Counted from the stretch's first letter, positions 34,490 through 46,806 are shown. The stretch: DNA of 64,000 bases from Acanthosepion lycidas (GCA_963932145.1 OZ010586.1:53168669-53232668); one strand, 5' to 3'. The notes: generated by a model from the sequence alone, not told the origin. Numbers and translations: made by a program.

Positions 34490-34925
34490 ATGACCATCTT
34501 CTTTTATGTGCTACCCCATAAAGGATGTGGGTGATCATAGTTCTCCACAACTTCCTATACTTTTTATCTCTAAGCAATATTTGTCTCCTTACAATTCCTC
34601 AGAGTTCTTGTTCTCTTATCAGTCAAGCTCATTACATATGTTATTCACTAATTATCTCTACTCCTCTTGCTTCAGCATATCTTGTCAGTATCAAATTCTC
34701 CAAGCCTTCTTTCTTCCTTATACTTCCTAGAAATTTTGTCTTTCTCTTTCTGATCCTAAGCAAAACTGTCCTTTTTGTTGCCATTTTCCTTAAAACTTAT
34801 TCATTGCTGACATTCTGTTCATAGTATTCTCAGTATTCATCTGTAGACACACATTTCTGTTGATTCATATCCTCTTCATCTACGAGAAAATTGTCCAGCA
34901 TTCACTACTGTAAGGAAGAACTAAT
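34490..34925 (-). pseudogene. LINE (RTE-like) 3' end, old copy
   Basis: On the minus strand a decayed SECWTI block lies at about 34880-34910 and the tail landmarks follow to AAGGATGTGGGTGATCATAG at about 34520. No intact frame. Confidence 0.65.
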
Positions 34926-35261
34926 ATTGCATAGCAGATAATCATTCTGATCTTTGCTTCCATCAAAATTTTCCTTAATGTTTTTGTTTATTTTTTGGAA
35001 GACTGCTTTTGCTATTCAAATGCACCTTTGAAATTCTGTCACATTTTCCATTGCCTGTTATAACACTTCTACAATCACTGATCCAAAAATACCACAGTAT
35101 TCCTTACACCAAAACAATACATTCTTACTTACCATTCTTACTACAGTCACCATAATACCACCATGTCTCTATGAAGTCCTAACTAGTCCTCATATATACA
35201 ATTTAACTTTTGTGTATATGAAAGCAGCAATTTAAAAAAAAAAAACAATGCATATGGGGAA

Positions 35262-35692
35262 AAAATAAAAATGAAAATAGCCGATGAACATACACACTCT
35301 ATCTAAATTAAATTGAAGGGAAGAAACTAAAGAAAAAATTCTATTTACAAAACCAAACAAAATAGTTTTAGTAATAAAAGCCTTCCATAATTCTAAATTG
35401 TGACAGAAACACCAGTTAACTAGATGAAGTGAGACCGAATATAATAATTGAAACAATTAATCTACCAAATAATCACTCAATCATGCACTCATCCAGACAC
35501 AAAAAATGTGAGAGCACACACCAAAAAATGAAAAGTGTTCTGTATCCAATAGAGAAGTGACATCTCAGTCACCTTATATTAAGGGGAGGGGGAACTAAAC
35601 TAAAGAAGATGGGGAAAAAATAAAAATGAAAGTAGCTGATGAACATACACATTCTAAGTTAAATTGTAGGGAAGAAACTAAAGAAAAATACT
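35262..35692. repeat. Direct repeat pair, about 85 bp each
   Basis: GGGGAAAAAATAAAAATGAA, GATGAACATACACA and GGGAAGAAACTAAAGAAAAA occur at about 35258-35338 and again at about 35610-35690 in the same direction, about 352 bases apart. Confidence 0.7.
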
Positions 35693-35699
35693 CTAATCT

Positions 35700-36890
35700 A
35701 CCCTATTTTGAACTGGGTTGCCTAATGTTCAGCCGAAATGTCCAAAATTCTTATGCTTAACTGACGTCAAAATGCCACTCCAGGTCAGCTCCTTTCACTC
35801 ACAAACCATGAAATACTTACCCACTTTGCACCAAATTCAGATGGAAAGATTCACAGCCATTCTGTTCTGATCATTGACTTTAAGCTGATGCTTAAAGCAC
35901 AAAATCAGTTGGATAAAGGTAAACTTCTCATTTCTATGCAATTTCTACGAATTGCATAACACCTGGTAAGCAATAGAACACAGTGTTCAGCCTTCATCGA
36001 TGGTAGTAATCCATTGCTACAAACAGAACTGGCTTTGAGAATGAAGAACGTTCTGCACAGCATGTGAACCATAAAATCCTCAATTAACCTGCACAACAGG
36101 CATATAACTTTCCAGTGGAAGAAGGAATTCTCAATGGTTTCCCCCCACTCACCAGAGTAAATGCATTCTGGCAAAATTGCCAGTCCCACTGAAGGAAGTC
36201 TCTTGCTGACTCAGAAAGTACTTTGCAACACCAGCCAGGTGAGTAATGCCTCATCATTAGTGAGGCATTTCAACCCAAGGCCACAGGGAGTGAAACTCCT
36301 GCTTTTTCAGACAGAGCTCATCTATAAGATCATCTCAAATACCCTAACCACCAATCTGGCACATGATATAATGCCTTCTGGGATAATGCCTGAATATCAG
36401 AGGCCATCCATTGCTCACAAGAGGAACAATTGCTTTTTGACATTCAAAATAGAAGGAGCACTCACCTTGGGCTACCTCCTCACATAAGTGCATACTTATC
36501 AGTGATGGGGAGTTCTTACAAGTATGTTCATTCCAGAATTCACCATCACCATTTAACTGTATACACATTCAGTATAGGAAAGCAATGTGAAGTGTGTGCT
36601 GATGGATGTCAATGCTAGGCATCCCCAGACTGTTGTCAAACAGGTGGGAATAACAGATCTCATGACACACACTTGATGCACTACAAAAGGAAGGACAAGA
36701 CACTTACTAAACTAAGTTTAGATAGTAGACAAGAGTGGAGGCATGGAAAGTTGGTAAAGAAGAACCAGGTAGATGTGCGGAACCTCCTCTTTGAGGAAAG
36801 ATTCCTCTGGGACTACAGACAAACTGTGGCCACAGTCTTCTTATATGTTGATGTGTTAGGAATATTCAAGAATTAATGAGTTAACAGTCA
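35700..36890. other. GC-richer stretch, unrecognised
   Basis: Composition is more even than around it and frames are longer (35905-36189 minus, 36161-36487 plus, 36673-36876 plus). The segment IYKIISNTLTTNLAHDIMP at about 36330-36385 (plus) weakly recalls a LINE reverse transcriptase, but the catalytic blocks are not seen. Could be an old retroelement; I do not call a gene. Confidence 0.35.
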
Positions 36891-37123
36891 TCATGCAATT
36901 AAATATAAATATGATGGGAAAATAAGTATTTCATCCGCTGCTGATGATTTTCTGACTTTGCCACCTTACAAACAATAGGAACTGTCTATAATTTTCAGGG
37001 TAGGTCCATCTTGAAAGTGAGAAATAGAATATAAAAAAAAAATTCCAGAAAATCACATTATATTAATTTTTGAATATTTATTTATTGAAAAAATAAACAT
37101 TTCACCCCATAGCAAAATATAAC

Positions 37124-37330
37124 TCAGTATTTGGTGAAGAAACCCTTATTGGCAACACAACAGCCAGACATTTCCTGTAGTTGGTTACTAAGTTTTTACA
37201 GATCCCATGGGGGATTTTGGTCCACTCTTCTTTGTAGATCCTCCCCAAATCCTTAAGGTTTGTAGGTTATCATTTATTGCAATGATTCTTTGAGGATAGA
37301 ATTCCATGAATTTATTCTGACTTACATAAC
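37124..37330 (-). pseudogene. Tc1-type transposase C-terminal remnant
   Basis: The minus strand reads the end of a Tc1 transposase: LKDLGRIYKEEWTKIP at about 37210-37260, an ICKNLVTNYRKCL segment, then VANKGFFTKY and a stop at 37124-37126. A frame change lies in the middle. Upstream residues (FYPQRIIAIN region) are less sure. No inverted ends were found. Different family from 32583-34178. Confidence 0.75.
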
Positions 37331-37399
37331 CTTCCATTCATATTTTGTAATGTTTGAGCCATTGTTCTAATCAGAGCTACATATAGTTAGCTATGTACA

Positions 37400-39156
37400 A
37401 GACAGAGGAACAAATCTACTTTATCAAAATATCCTATTTATTATAGTAACAGATGTTTTTGTTTTTTATTTCCCCTCAGTGAAATTAATATCACAAATGA
37501 AATTAACATTTTCTTGAAAAAATAGGGTGACAGATTTTAACATTTGAAGCAACGGCTGCCTGGCTAATTTATAAAGAAAAATTAAATTAAGTATTAAATT
37601 TAATTTTTATTGATTTAAATGAGTTCAAAGTATCCCTATTGTTTGAAAATTAAAGCTAATAATAAATCGGAAGGATTAAGTAATTACAAACATTAAAGAA
37701 ATCTCTTAACTGAGATTATCATATATTAAACCAGGAAAATAGTGACTTCTCTTCTGGTTCAATGTTGGAATCACAAAGGGATTCACTTCAAATATTTGTT
37801 TGCTTTAACATGACTAGCAATAAAAAGAACACAAAAAAAAAGAATAGCCAAAAGTGACATGAGCAATTATACCATAAAATTATGTAAAATAAATCCTTTG
37901 TTACTGTCATAAAAGGCCTCTTATTCCTCTACACATTGTTTTCCGATGTCAAATAAGTCCACTAGAAAAATGATAACCCCAAACTGACAGTTACCACAAA
38001 ACAATAGCATTAATATTTCAACACTTCAGTAAAATTTCTACTCAAGTAAATTTGTCTTTTAAGAAATTAATTATTTGGAGCTTTTAAAAATGTTCGAGCA
38101 AATGTTCACATCTCAAATAATAAATGAACATGAAAAGGGCTGATCTCTATTCAGTTAACAATTCTTTATAGAATGTTTAAAAAGTATTATTTTTTTTTAT
38201 TGGTGAGTATCTAAAGATCTGACATTTTATTTTAGCTACATCAATAGAACTCAGTAAGCCAGAATAAGTTTCATTTTATATAATTATGTAGATCTTGCTA
38301 GTGTTTGGAAAGAAGCCAGTCTGTACCCTTTAAACAAAGTAGAAATGGCCAAATATAGCATCTTCTCTATGAACAAAGCAAAGAAACACAAATGAAAGTT
38401 TCTCTGTAATAACTTATAACAAGTTGCAAGTAATGTTTGCACTGTAATAGTATCGCAAATGTAAATTTTTCATTTAAATACATCAATAAACATCAGAATG
38501 CTAGAATAATTTATCTAAGTGCCAATTACAGTTTTTAACACAAACTTGCAAAGGATCAAAAATCCACCAAAGGCTTATCGGCATCAAGGCTTTTGAAGTA
38601 GAGAAATATCATCGCGACTGTCCATGATTAATTCAGCCATTTGAATTGGTTGATAGCTTGGTAGACAAACACAAATAAATATGCTACTAGTTTGCCTTTC
38701 CAATATTTTTGTAACATGGCCAATATTTTCTCATGAATTGAAATAAATGTTATGAATAATTTACCATAACTTTGTAGCCACATTCCCAACATTGGCCTCA
38801 AAATTTTTACTGATTATTTATATTGGATCCTTATTTTTTATTTAGATACATTTCTTTTTTGGCAGAGACAATTTGCTTTATTTTGTAAAATTGGAAGCAG
38901 CTTGTATAGCAAATTATATTTTGAATAGACACACTATGCTAATGAATAAGTTACCTATATATTATTTTAATAGATCTGTTGTATATATTGTTGATTTATT
39001 CCATTCATATGCACATATTAATGTGTTTATTTCTATCTATGCATATGTAAATATAGTTCAAACATCAGCAGTTTTATCTTAAGTGAATATATGCACATGC
39101 ATACATATATTTATGTATCTCTCTTTGTATAATCATTATCTTTCTCTCTCTCTCTT

Positions 39157-39158
<2 letters not shown>
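37400..39158. other. AT-rich non-coding stretch
   Basis: No gene or repeat recognised; frames are short. Confidence 0.35.

Positions 39159-39159
<1 letters not shown>

Positions 39160-39211
<52 letters not shown>
39160..39211. repeat. (TA)n microsatellite
   Basis: A pure TA run after a (TC)n stretch at 39140-39157. Confidence 0.9.
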
Positions 39212-39216
<5 letters not shown>

Positions 39217-39224
39217 TGTGGATG

Positions 39225-39440
39225 TTTGGGTTTTGTTATGGATAGCAGCTTCGAATGAGAAATCAGAGAACTGAGTTTGAATTCTAGTTGGACTCATTAT
39301 ATTTGATATGCACGAATACTCTTGGAAACGGTATGAATCTGTCTCCTCCCCCACCTATATAGGTTAAACAGCGGGATTTTCACCTGGAAAAATCATTGTT
39401 CTCCTCCAAAACTTTGTTCAGGTCATATTCACTTGTAAAA
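39225..39440 (+). repeat. tRNA-headed SINE related to SINE-2
   Basis: GAGTTTGAATTCTAGTTGG at about 39270-39290 is a B-box-like part shared with SINE-2. The tail (GGTATGAATCTGTCTCCTCC, GGGATTTTCACCTGGAAAAA) matches 2335-2500. No 5S part is seen, so this may be a sister family. Confidence 0.55.
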
Positions 39441-39679
39441 AAAATAATTGAATTATTCTTAAAATCTAAATACTATGCTTCAGCTTTAAATAAACCACAA
39501 AATGGTTGATAATACATCAAAAACAAATCAATCAATGATGTATATAAATAAGGTATAAGATTATGTGCCTACAATTATGTGATAATCAATTAATGTGCTT
39601 TTATCTTTTCAGTGCAAATTATCAGTTAACACATGAGATTAAACAACGTTTTGTAATTGTTGTGATACACATAAAGCAC

Positions 39680-40440
39680 AATGATGTTTAGATTGCACAT
39701 ATTTTGGAAGTTACTAGGTTCCTTGAGCACAAAGTTCACAAGTTGGAAGACTTCAGCCAGTGGGCATGTGTCAGCTGTAGCAAAGTGCAGAAAATATTCA
39801 CAGTGTTTGGACACCACAGCTCATACAGCAGGTGCAGAACATTATCGATGTGAATACCAGAATGTGCTTGAGGGACACTGCCAAGCTCTCAAGATGTCCA
39901 AGGACACAATCTGTAATATTGGTGCATGAGCAAATTTAGTAGAAGTGATGAGGAAAATGCTGCTCATATTGGCACACATACACAAGAATGACTATTACTC
40001 AGAGTAAAATGATTAATGAACAAGTTTAAATCATCTAGAATAAGCTGGCATACTGTGCTTGTTTTTTCAGCTGAATAAAATTTCAACCAGGATCAAAAAG
40101 TGGACTAGAGAAATCACAGGTAGTTATGCCCTCAATATTATGCACACCAAATTTTCTGCATCTGGTTTTATGAGTGGTGAGTAGTAAAGGTCACATCATG
40201 CCACCGAAATTCTCTCAACAGGGTCTTGAATGCTGCTGGCTATACTGAGCTTCTGGAAACAATTGAGAATCCTTGGATCGACCTTAACAGTGATGGAATG
40301 CCATATGTGTTACAGCAGGATTCTACACCTGCACACAAAGCAGTGGTGACCCAAGATTGGATAACAGCCAATCTACATGACCATATCACACCAAACATGT
40401 GACCACCTAACTTGCCAGACTGAAACCTCTTTGGCTATTA
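39680..40440 (+). pseudogene. Mariner-type transposase pseudogene
   Basis: The N-terminal DNA-binding region survives at about 39835-39935 (VQNIIDVNTRM, then LRDTAKLSRCPRT). The catalytic end is at about 40190-40440: TELLETIENPWIDL, QQDSTPAHKAVVTQDW with the second Asp, and WPPNLPD with the third catalytic region. Stops and frame changes occur throughout and the centre is partly lost. The QQDS.PAHK and WPP.LPDLN pattern is that of a mariner group common in invertebrates. Confidence 0.75.
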
Positions 40441-40454
40441 TATGTGGGCATATC

Positions 40455-40790
40455 CTTCATTTGCCCCCAATGTTATTATGCACACCAAGTTTCCCGCTTC
40501 TGTGATGGTTTTACGCGTGGTGAGTAATGAAGGTCACATCATGAAACTCAAATTCTCTCAACAGGGTCTTGAAGGCTGCTGGCTATACTGAGCTACTGGA
40601 ACCAGTCGAGAATCCCTGGATTGACCTACTATGTGATGGAATGCTATATGTGTTTCAGCAGGGCTCTACACCTGCTCACAAAGCAGTGGTGACCCAAGAT
40701 TGGATAGCTGCCAATCTGTACAATCATATCACACCAAACATGTGACCATCTAATTTGCCACACCTAGATGCCCTTGATTTTTACAACTGA
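40455..40790 (+). pseudogene. Second, tandem copy of the transposase end
   Basis: Repeats 40118-40430 with an offset of about 340 bases, including CAACAGGGTCTTGAAGGCTG, GGTGACCCAAGATTGGATAG and CACACCAAACATGTGACCA. The two copies differ by about 10-15%, so the duplication is not recent, or the second copy is a separate insertion. Confidence 0.75.
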
Positions 40791-40977
40791 AGTGTTGTTG
40801 AGCAGGGGACTAATTAATATTCCCACAATATGGCTGATTCTCTGAATGATGGCATTATGTGATGCATGCATATCATTCCAGTTGTGCATTGAAGCCAACA
40901 TTGTAGTTGAAATCATTTACACATTCAATAATCACGTAATCTACCCATTACTGCATTTGTGTATTTTATTTATTTAT

Positions 40978-41415
40978 TTCTTTGTTTAGTGGCATATCAA
41001 ATCCTTATTTGTCATTTAATGCCGAAATTTAATTTTATTGGGAGCATTAGTATTTTCTCTTACTAAAAGATATTGACAGTAATTTTTTTTCCTTACAAAA
41101 ATGTATTGCTCGTAATTTTTTATTTTTTTCTATTTTTATTATTTTACAAAAATGTATTGTGGATAATTATTTTGCTATGAAAATGTATTGCTAGTATTTT
41201 TAATATAAAATTTTTTATAGTTTCATAGTTTTTGACCCAAGTTTGGCAGGGTAATTATTTACCCATAGCTAGGACACTAACAGGTATTACCAACCTGGGT
41301 CACGATGGACCTGGGAACAACAGCAATTAAGAGATGCTTTCATTCTTCTCAAAACCTTCCAATTACAGACCTTGCTGCCAGATGTAGTTTATCATCATAC
41401 TCAGGATGGGCATAA
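40978..41415 (+). repeat. Inverted-repeat element plus conserved block, copy 2
   Basis: Same order as 11650-12035: GGCATATCAAATCC, recurring ATTGCT(C/G)GTAAT-like units, ATTTACCCATAGCTAGGACA, then CCAACCTGGGTCACGATGG and ACCTTGCTGCCAGATGTAG. The left arm of the inverted repeat is missing here. Confidence 0.6.
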
Positions 41416-41481
41416 TAATAAAGTATCAATAAATCTAGTTGATTTTTTTACAGTTTTCAATGTGTCCTCAAATATTTTATG

Positions 41482-41485
<4 letters not shown>

Positions 41486-41527
<42 letters not shown>
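41486..41527. repeat. (TA)n microsatellite
   Basis: Pure TA run. Confidence 0.9.
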
Positions 41528-41529
<2 letters not shown>

Positions 41530-41889
41530 TTAAAAGCCACCCTCTCAGGTGGGGGGCACTTGAGTGGACCTTCATCACAATAAGTAGAGAGAAGTAGATG
41601 CAATAGACAACAATAAACTACAGAAGAACTCAAAATTGATTGATGCATTTAAGTATTACATTAATATTTAAGCTTATCATTTAAAAATTCAACAATAATT
41701 CTTCTGTCACCACTTAATTAAAAGACAATTTGATTTACATAGGCCCTTACCTTCCATACAAACTATTATTTTTATTTCATGGGTGACTTTTGCTGGATTT
41801 TGCAATTAATTTTGATTATTTCCAAATTATAAAAATTGTTATTGTACAAAAAATTTGACATAAAAAATCACATAAAAATTGCCAAAAAC

Positions 41890-42314
41890 AATCACAGTAA
41901 TCAAAAACTCAGGAATCCAAAATTTGAAGATTGTATATCCGGATCTGGCCTAGAACTTTTTTACACAGAGTTGGCCTGATTCCAAAATGGTATCATATGT
42001 TGGGCTACAGTCTCTAGAATAAAGTTGAAAACATGGTCAGTTTTATTTTGAAACACTGTAATTTGAGAACAATAATTTTTTCCTTTAACCATCAGTTATT
42101 GAAAGTTAGAGAGTTGTGTCCCTTTAATTGTTTTTATCAGTAGAAGCCAACATGGTGGAATCTGGAAAAAATCACAGCTGAAAACTTGGGAATCCAATAT
42201 TTCAGGATTGCAAGTCCAGATCTGGCCTGGAATGTTTCTAATTTGCCTACAGAGTTGGCCTGATTCCAAAATAGTATATTTTGGGCTATGATCTCGAGGA
42301 ATAAAGTTGAAAAA
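41890..42314. repeat. Two direct units of about 145 bp, period 280
   Basis: Units at 41890-42033 and 42170-42314 share GAATCCAA, CCAGATCTGGCCTGGAA-like, CAGAGTTGGCCTGATTCC and GAATAAAGTTGAAAA. About 80% alike. They read as two units of a longer tandem or of one repeat family. Confidence 0.65.
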
Positions 42315-42480
42315 GTGTGACACACTGACATTGGCATTTATTATATAGATATATATACAGGGGACAAGACATAAATTGTCATTTAAATTAAACAAAACTG
42401 AAAATAACACTGACATCTCATTTTAGGAGATACATTTACAAAAATTACACAAAAATATTTTGAAATACTAAAGAGTAAAT

Positions 42481-43118
42481 TTATTCAATAAAATCATTGT
42501 TGGTTTCAACCACCACCTCCAGATGACTTCAGAATCTCCTGTAACTTTTCTGAATGGTCTTCTTGATTAAGTTGATGAATGCTGCTATATTCCTTGCCTT
42601 CAGTTTATCTTTGGTGTTACAAGGAGTTTTGTTGGTTTCTCACTCGAATGTTCCCCACACATAATAATCAAAGGGGGTTACAATCTGGGGAGTTATATGG
42701 CCAGATGTAAATGGGTGATGTGGTTGCAAAAATTGTCTGACAGCCATGACTGAATTCTCCTGCTTGTGTGGCATGGTGCAGAATCCTGTTGCTAGACATA
42801 GGGTTTTTCAGTAGCCACACTCTTGGCAAAGGGCAGCACCAACTCCACAAGGCACTTGATGCAGGCTTCTGTGTTGAGTCTGAGGCCCAAACCAACAGAT
42901 TCAGAAGTTCTTTTCTGATCAGAACAATCAGAGTGAGCTTTCCAAGCTGCCGTACCTCTGTAATCACCATTAGACACATCCAACTGTTTTTAGATCCTCT
43001 GCACTGTTCTCGGATTGACACACAAGCACTCTGAAATTTTTGTATTGGAGCTTCCAGCATGAATGCCAAGCAGTACAGCATGCTGTTTCCAAATTTCTTG
43101 CAGAGTGAATTGTGTCAT
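42481..43118 (-). pseudogene. Mariner transposase, internally deleted
   Basis: The start ATG at 43118 gives MTQFTLQEIWKQHAVLL and a first helix-turn-helix (TKISECLCVNPRTVQRI). The frame then jumps from SDQKRTSES straight to the LNTEACIKCLVELVLPFAK segment, so the piece with the first catalytic Asp is deleted. QQDSAPCHTSR follows a stop, and the end (WPYNSPDCNPL region, then VVETNNDF-like residues) stops at 42481-42483. Length is about 640 bases where a complete gene has about 1,040. Shaped like the internally deleted copies that become MITEs. Confidence 0.85.
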
Positions 43119-43246
43119 GGTGCTCTTTTTCTCACAGATGCTGCCCAATTGACATTAATATACCGTGCAGTTTACAAAATCAAAAACAAACTATACTCAT
43201 GCACAAAATTAAAAATATAAAATTGTGACAATTTATTCATCACTGG

Positions 43247-43249
<3 letters not shown>

Positions 43250-43322
<73 letters not shown>
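43250..43322. repeat. (TA)n microsatellite, about 70 bp
   Basis: Pure TA run just beyond the mariner remnant. Confidence 0.9.
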
Positions 43323-43324
<2 letters not shown>

Positions 43325-43412
43325 GGTTATCCACTCCTTATCAAACATTTGCAGATTATTTAAAGCCAGAAAATATTGTTGGATTGTAAGAATTTTTTTG
43401 AAATAATAATGA

Positions 43413-43640
43413 TTTACTAATACAAGTCTAACTAATTAACCCATAGCTTGGGTGAGGTGAGGTGGATTCATACTTTTCCCAACTTTTCACATAAGTGAAT
43501 ATAACTAACCTGACCAGAATTGGAACTTGTCTCTCCGATTTCCAATTCTGAGCCATTATCCATTACAGCACCTCATATTCCCAAGTGGGCCATCATCTAC
43601 TAGACTTGACATTGCTTAACTTTGTTTCAGCATGATATGA
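43413..43640 (-). repeat. SINE-2 (5S-tRNA), reversed
   Basis: Tail (CTAACTAATTAACCCATAGC) at 43421-43447, tRNA-like block at about 43505-43570, then 5S-like block with ATATTCCCAAGTGGGC and TTGCTTAACTTTG. The 5S part is internally shortened. Confidence 0.7.
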
Positions 43641-43719
43641 CCGTAAGTTTAGGTGAGCATGACAATTTCCGATAAAAAAAAGCATTAACTTAATGCTCAA
43701 TGTGATGTCAGCAGTTGAA

Positions 43720-43901
43720 TCAACAGTGACTTTTGAGGCCAGCAAAGGATTTGCATTCTCTGCTGACTACATGAAATACTAGCTCTGTCTGATTGCTTTT
43801 AAGCCCTAGCTGTACAGGTGGCTGGCTTTTGTGTGTCTTCAAATGTCTTTTAAGATCTGAACAACTTTTACACTCTTTGCCACACTTTGCACATGGAAAA
43901 G
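43720..43901 (-). pseudogene. C2H2 zinc-finger tail, probably LINE-derived
   Basis: The minus strand reads PCAKCGKECKSCSDLKRHLK then TH, a complete C-x2-C-x12-H-x3-H finger, followed after about 30 residues by RECKSFAGLKSHC, half of a second finger, and a stop at 43720-43722. A stop lies just upstream, so the frame is short. Such paired fingers are known at the end of some cephalopod LINE proteins. It could instead be an old copy of a host zinc-finger gene. Confidence 0.55.
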
Positions 43902-44167
43902 GTTACGTATTGATGAAATTGTTGTATTCTGTTGGTGAAAGGTGGGGCTATGAAAGCCTGCATTTGATAGACATACTCTGCTACACTCATGTCATACAAA
44001 GTGGGTCTACCTGCTCTTCTTTAAGGGCTACTCTTGTTTTTTGGGTGGAATGTGCAACGGCCTTCATGCTTTCTGCAATTGTTTCCATCATATGTTAACT
44101 CTTCCTAGTTAGAACTATGTGTGCCTCTCTCTCTCTCCCTCTCTCTGTCTCTCTCATATATACATAC

Positions 44168-44206
<39 letters not shown>

Positions 44207-45670
44207 TATGGTTATATATTTATTCTGTGTGTGTATATATACACAAAAACAAAATGGGTACAAGAGTTATATATAAGCATATGTAATTGTGGCAAATAAG
44301 AAAACATTGGTAAAACGAGAATATTATATCTTGAAGACTGACATTGGATAATGATTTTAATCAGTGTTTCCAGATTGACTGAGGCAAGAGGTCAGTCTAA
44401 TAATATTACAAAAGCTAATCTTAAGCCTAATGTTATTGTAGTTTGTGATGAGAAGACATCTTCTTGCAGTTGAAGTATTAAAACCCTTGAGAAAGTACTT
44501 TCCCAAAGATCAGATGAATATGTAGAACTAAAGTCAGCAATTTCCTTGAACATATATTAAACAAAATGTTTTACTACAACAGGTTCTGACAAGAAGCTTG
44601 GCAATGTATATTACTTGAATACATCTTCAATTCAATGAAGATAAAACATTTCATTTGTCCCATAAGTTATTAGAGTCATAGGGCCACCACATGTACTGTA
44701 GCTATAGCAACAGTAATGTGTCTAGAGCAATATAGTCTGACAGAACCCATTCTGGAATGGTCTGGGATTCATTTTTTTTCTCTTAGAGTGGTTGCCACCC
44801 TAAAACAAGAGAATGTAGTCTGCTCTACTGTTTAATCTCTGGTTTAAAGAAAGTGGATTCATGCCTTTTCCAAAGCTATTAGTACAATGGGAATGACACA
44901 GAAAGTGAACTTTGCCCATCGATTTCACTATAAACTTATCCAAGTGATATCAGAAGATACAAAATTAAAACTTGTCTTTTTTTTTTCTAAATTTTCAAAT
45001 AAAAGAGAAATAAAGTTTTGCTTCTTTATATCTGCCTAAGAAGTGATGAGAGAATTAGTTGATGGAAATAATATGAATTTATTGACAAGGTAAATATATT
45101 TCTCATCTTCTGTTGCTTAAATAAGATTTCATCAGGATTAATATATCGATGCTTGCATTAATCACATCTTGAAAAGCAAGGCAGAAAAGCCTGGAATAAT
45201 CTTCTCCCCTGTTCTCTGATAATAATGACTGTGTTTTTCTTACCATCTCAGCTTAAACCCAGTTCATATTTTTGCAATTGAATCTTAGCATTTGGGAAAG
45301 CCTATAACTCTTCAGTTTTCTGTTTAAAACCAGCATCACATTGACAGGTCCCAAAGTAGATAAGAATCAAAGTAATAACTTGTCTAAGAGTAAAAAAGGG
45401 CTTGGCTGTATTATACTTTCCTTAGATAATACCACATATTTGTGTTGTAAGGATCTCTCAAGAAATCTACAGAAAAAAAATTTCTGACAGATTATTCTTT
45501 GTATATATCTGTCTCATCACAAATCAGAATAGACACTGCAATCAGTATCACACCAGATGATTAAACAAACCAGGTGCAGAGCTGACCAGAGTTGACCATT
45601 GGGTGTAGAACCACATACAATCACATACAAGCTGTACCTGGCTTACAAGTGTGAGAACAAACAAAGAGAG
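43902..45670. other. Non-coding stretch with (TC)n/(TA)n/(GA)n at 44125-44210
   Basis: No gene recognised. The fragment at 44850-44880 (GTGGATTCATGCCTTTTCC) resembles the reversed tail of SINE-2. Confidence 0.35.
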
Positions 45671-45673
45671 TTA

Positions 45674-45767
45674 TTAGGTTGGTGCAAAAATAATGACGTA
45701 ATAATGTCGTTTTTGACGTTACGTCAAAAAACGACATTATTACGTCATTATTTTTGCACCAACCTAA
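45674..45767. mobile_element. 94-bp mariner MITE hairpin (MADE1-like ends)
   Basis: TTAGGTTGGTGCAAAAATAA at the left end and its exact complement at the right, with TA on both sides (45672-45673 and 45768-45769). The inside is also palindromic (GACGTAATAATGTCG and partner), so the whole element folds as one hairpin of over 40 base pairs. Confidence 0.9.
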
Positions 45768-45769
45768 TA

Positions 45770-46806
45770 TATATACCTTCAATGCAGCAATGAGTGAACA
45801 GTCTCTCAGATATAGGTGAGAATGTAAAAGTGATGTTCCAGATGAGGGTTCTGGAGAAGCATGCACAGACGCTGACCAAGAGTGACTGACAAAATTAGAA
45901 GTTGAATAAAATGTTAAAAGCTGAGAAATTAAGTTTCATGTTATCATTGGGCTGCAGCTCCATTTCATTACATATCTTAATCTTGTTCTTCATGACATTT
46001 TACAAAATTCAGTTTTTCTCAATAACTTAGAAGATAGAAACATATTTTTAGAAGGGGTAAGTGTCCAATAATAGCCTTGTCACTAACAGCCAATGGTTGT
46101 GTGTATGCTTTTCAAAATGGCAGCAGACAGGCTAAATAGCTAGAATAAAAGTTGAAATTAATCCTGGTTCATTTAAGTCTGCATCAGCGTTAACTTTATT
46201 ATGTGTACCTGATAAGGTTGCTTACTTGTTCTCTTTGGTACTGCAGATTGTGCACTGAAAGTCCATTAGATTTGCTTCACTAAAAGTCATTAGATTTTCC
46301 CTGCCAAGTTCTACATGTGAAGAATATATACTTATCCTGGCAATATTCCATTGGGTGCTTCTAATCATAACTTTTTTTCTGCAGGCAAGAATGGTTTTAC
46401 TTTAGAGTTGCTTTATATTTCCTGTTAAAAAACAAAGGACCCCAAACATCCTCTGTCGATTAAATCTGGTGAACAGAAGTGTCAAGTAGAAGGCCAATTC
46501 CCAATGCAGTTTTGACTCTTCTAAACAGGACAAAATGCTTTCCTGTTTTAATAGATTCTACTATACTACAGGCTTACATGCAAACAAATTTACATCTATC
46601 CAACTATCCAACTATATATTCCCCCAAATATGATAGATAGATAGATAGAGAGCTCTCAAGAAATCTACAGAAAAAACTTAATCCTTATTGATAGATTAAT
46701 AGAGATAATTATATAAAAATATACAAAGAGGGAAATATGTACATTCTAACATAACAGTATTTATGAATATATTTATATCTCTGTGTATTAATGTCATTTT
46801 TAAAAC
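45770..46806. other. Non-coding stretch
   Basis: A GATA tetranucleotide run lies at about 46630-46648. No gene recognised. Confidence 0.35.
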
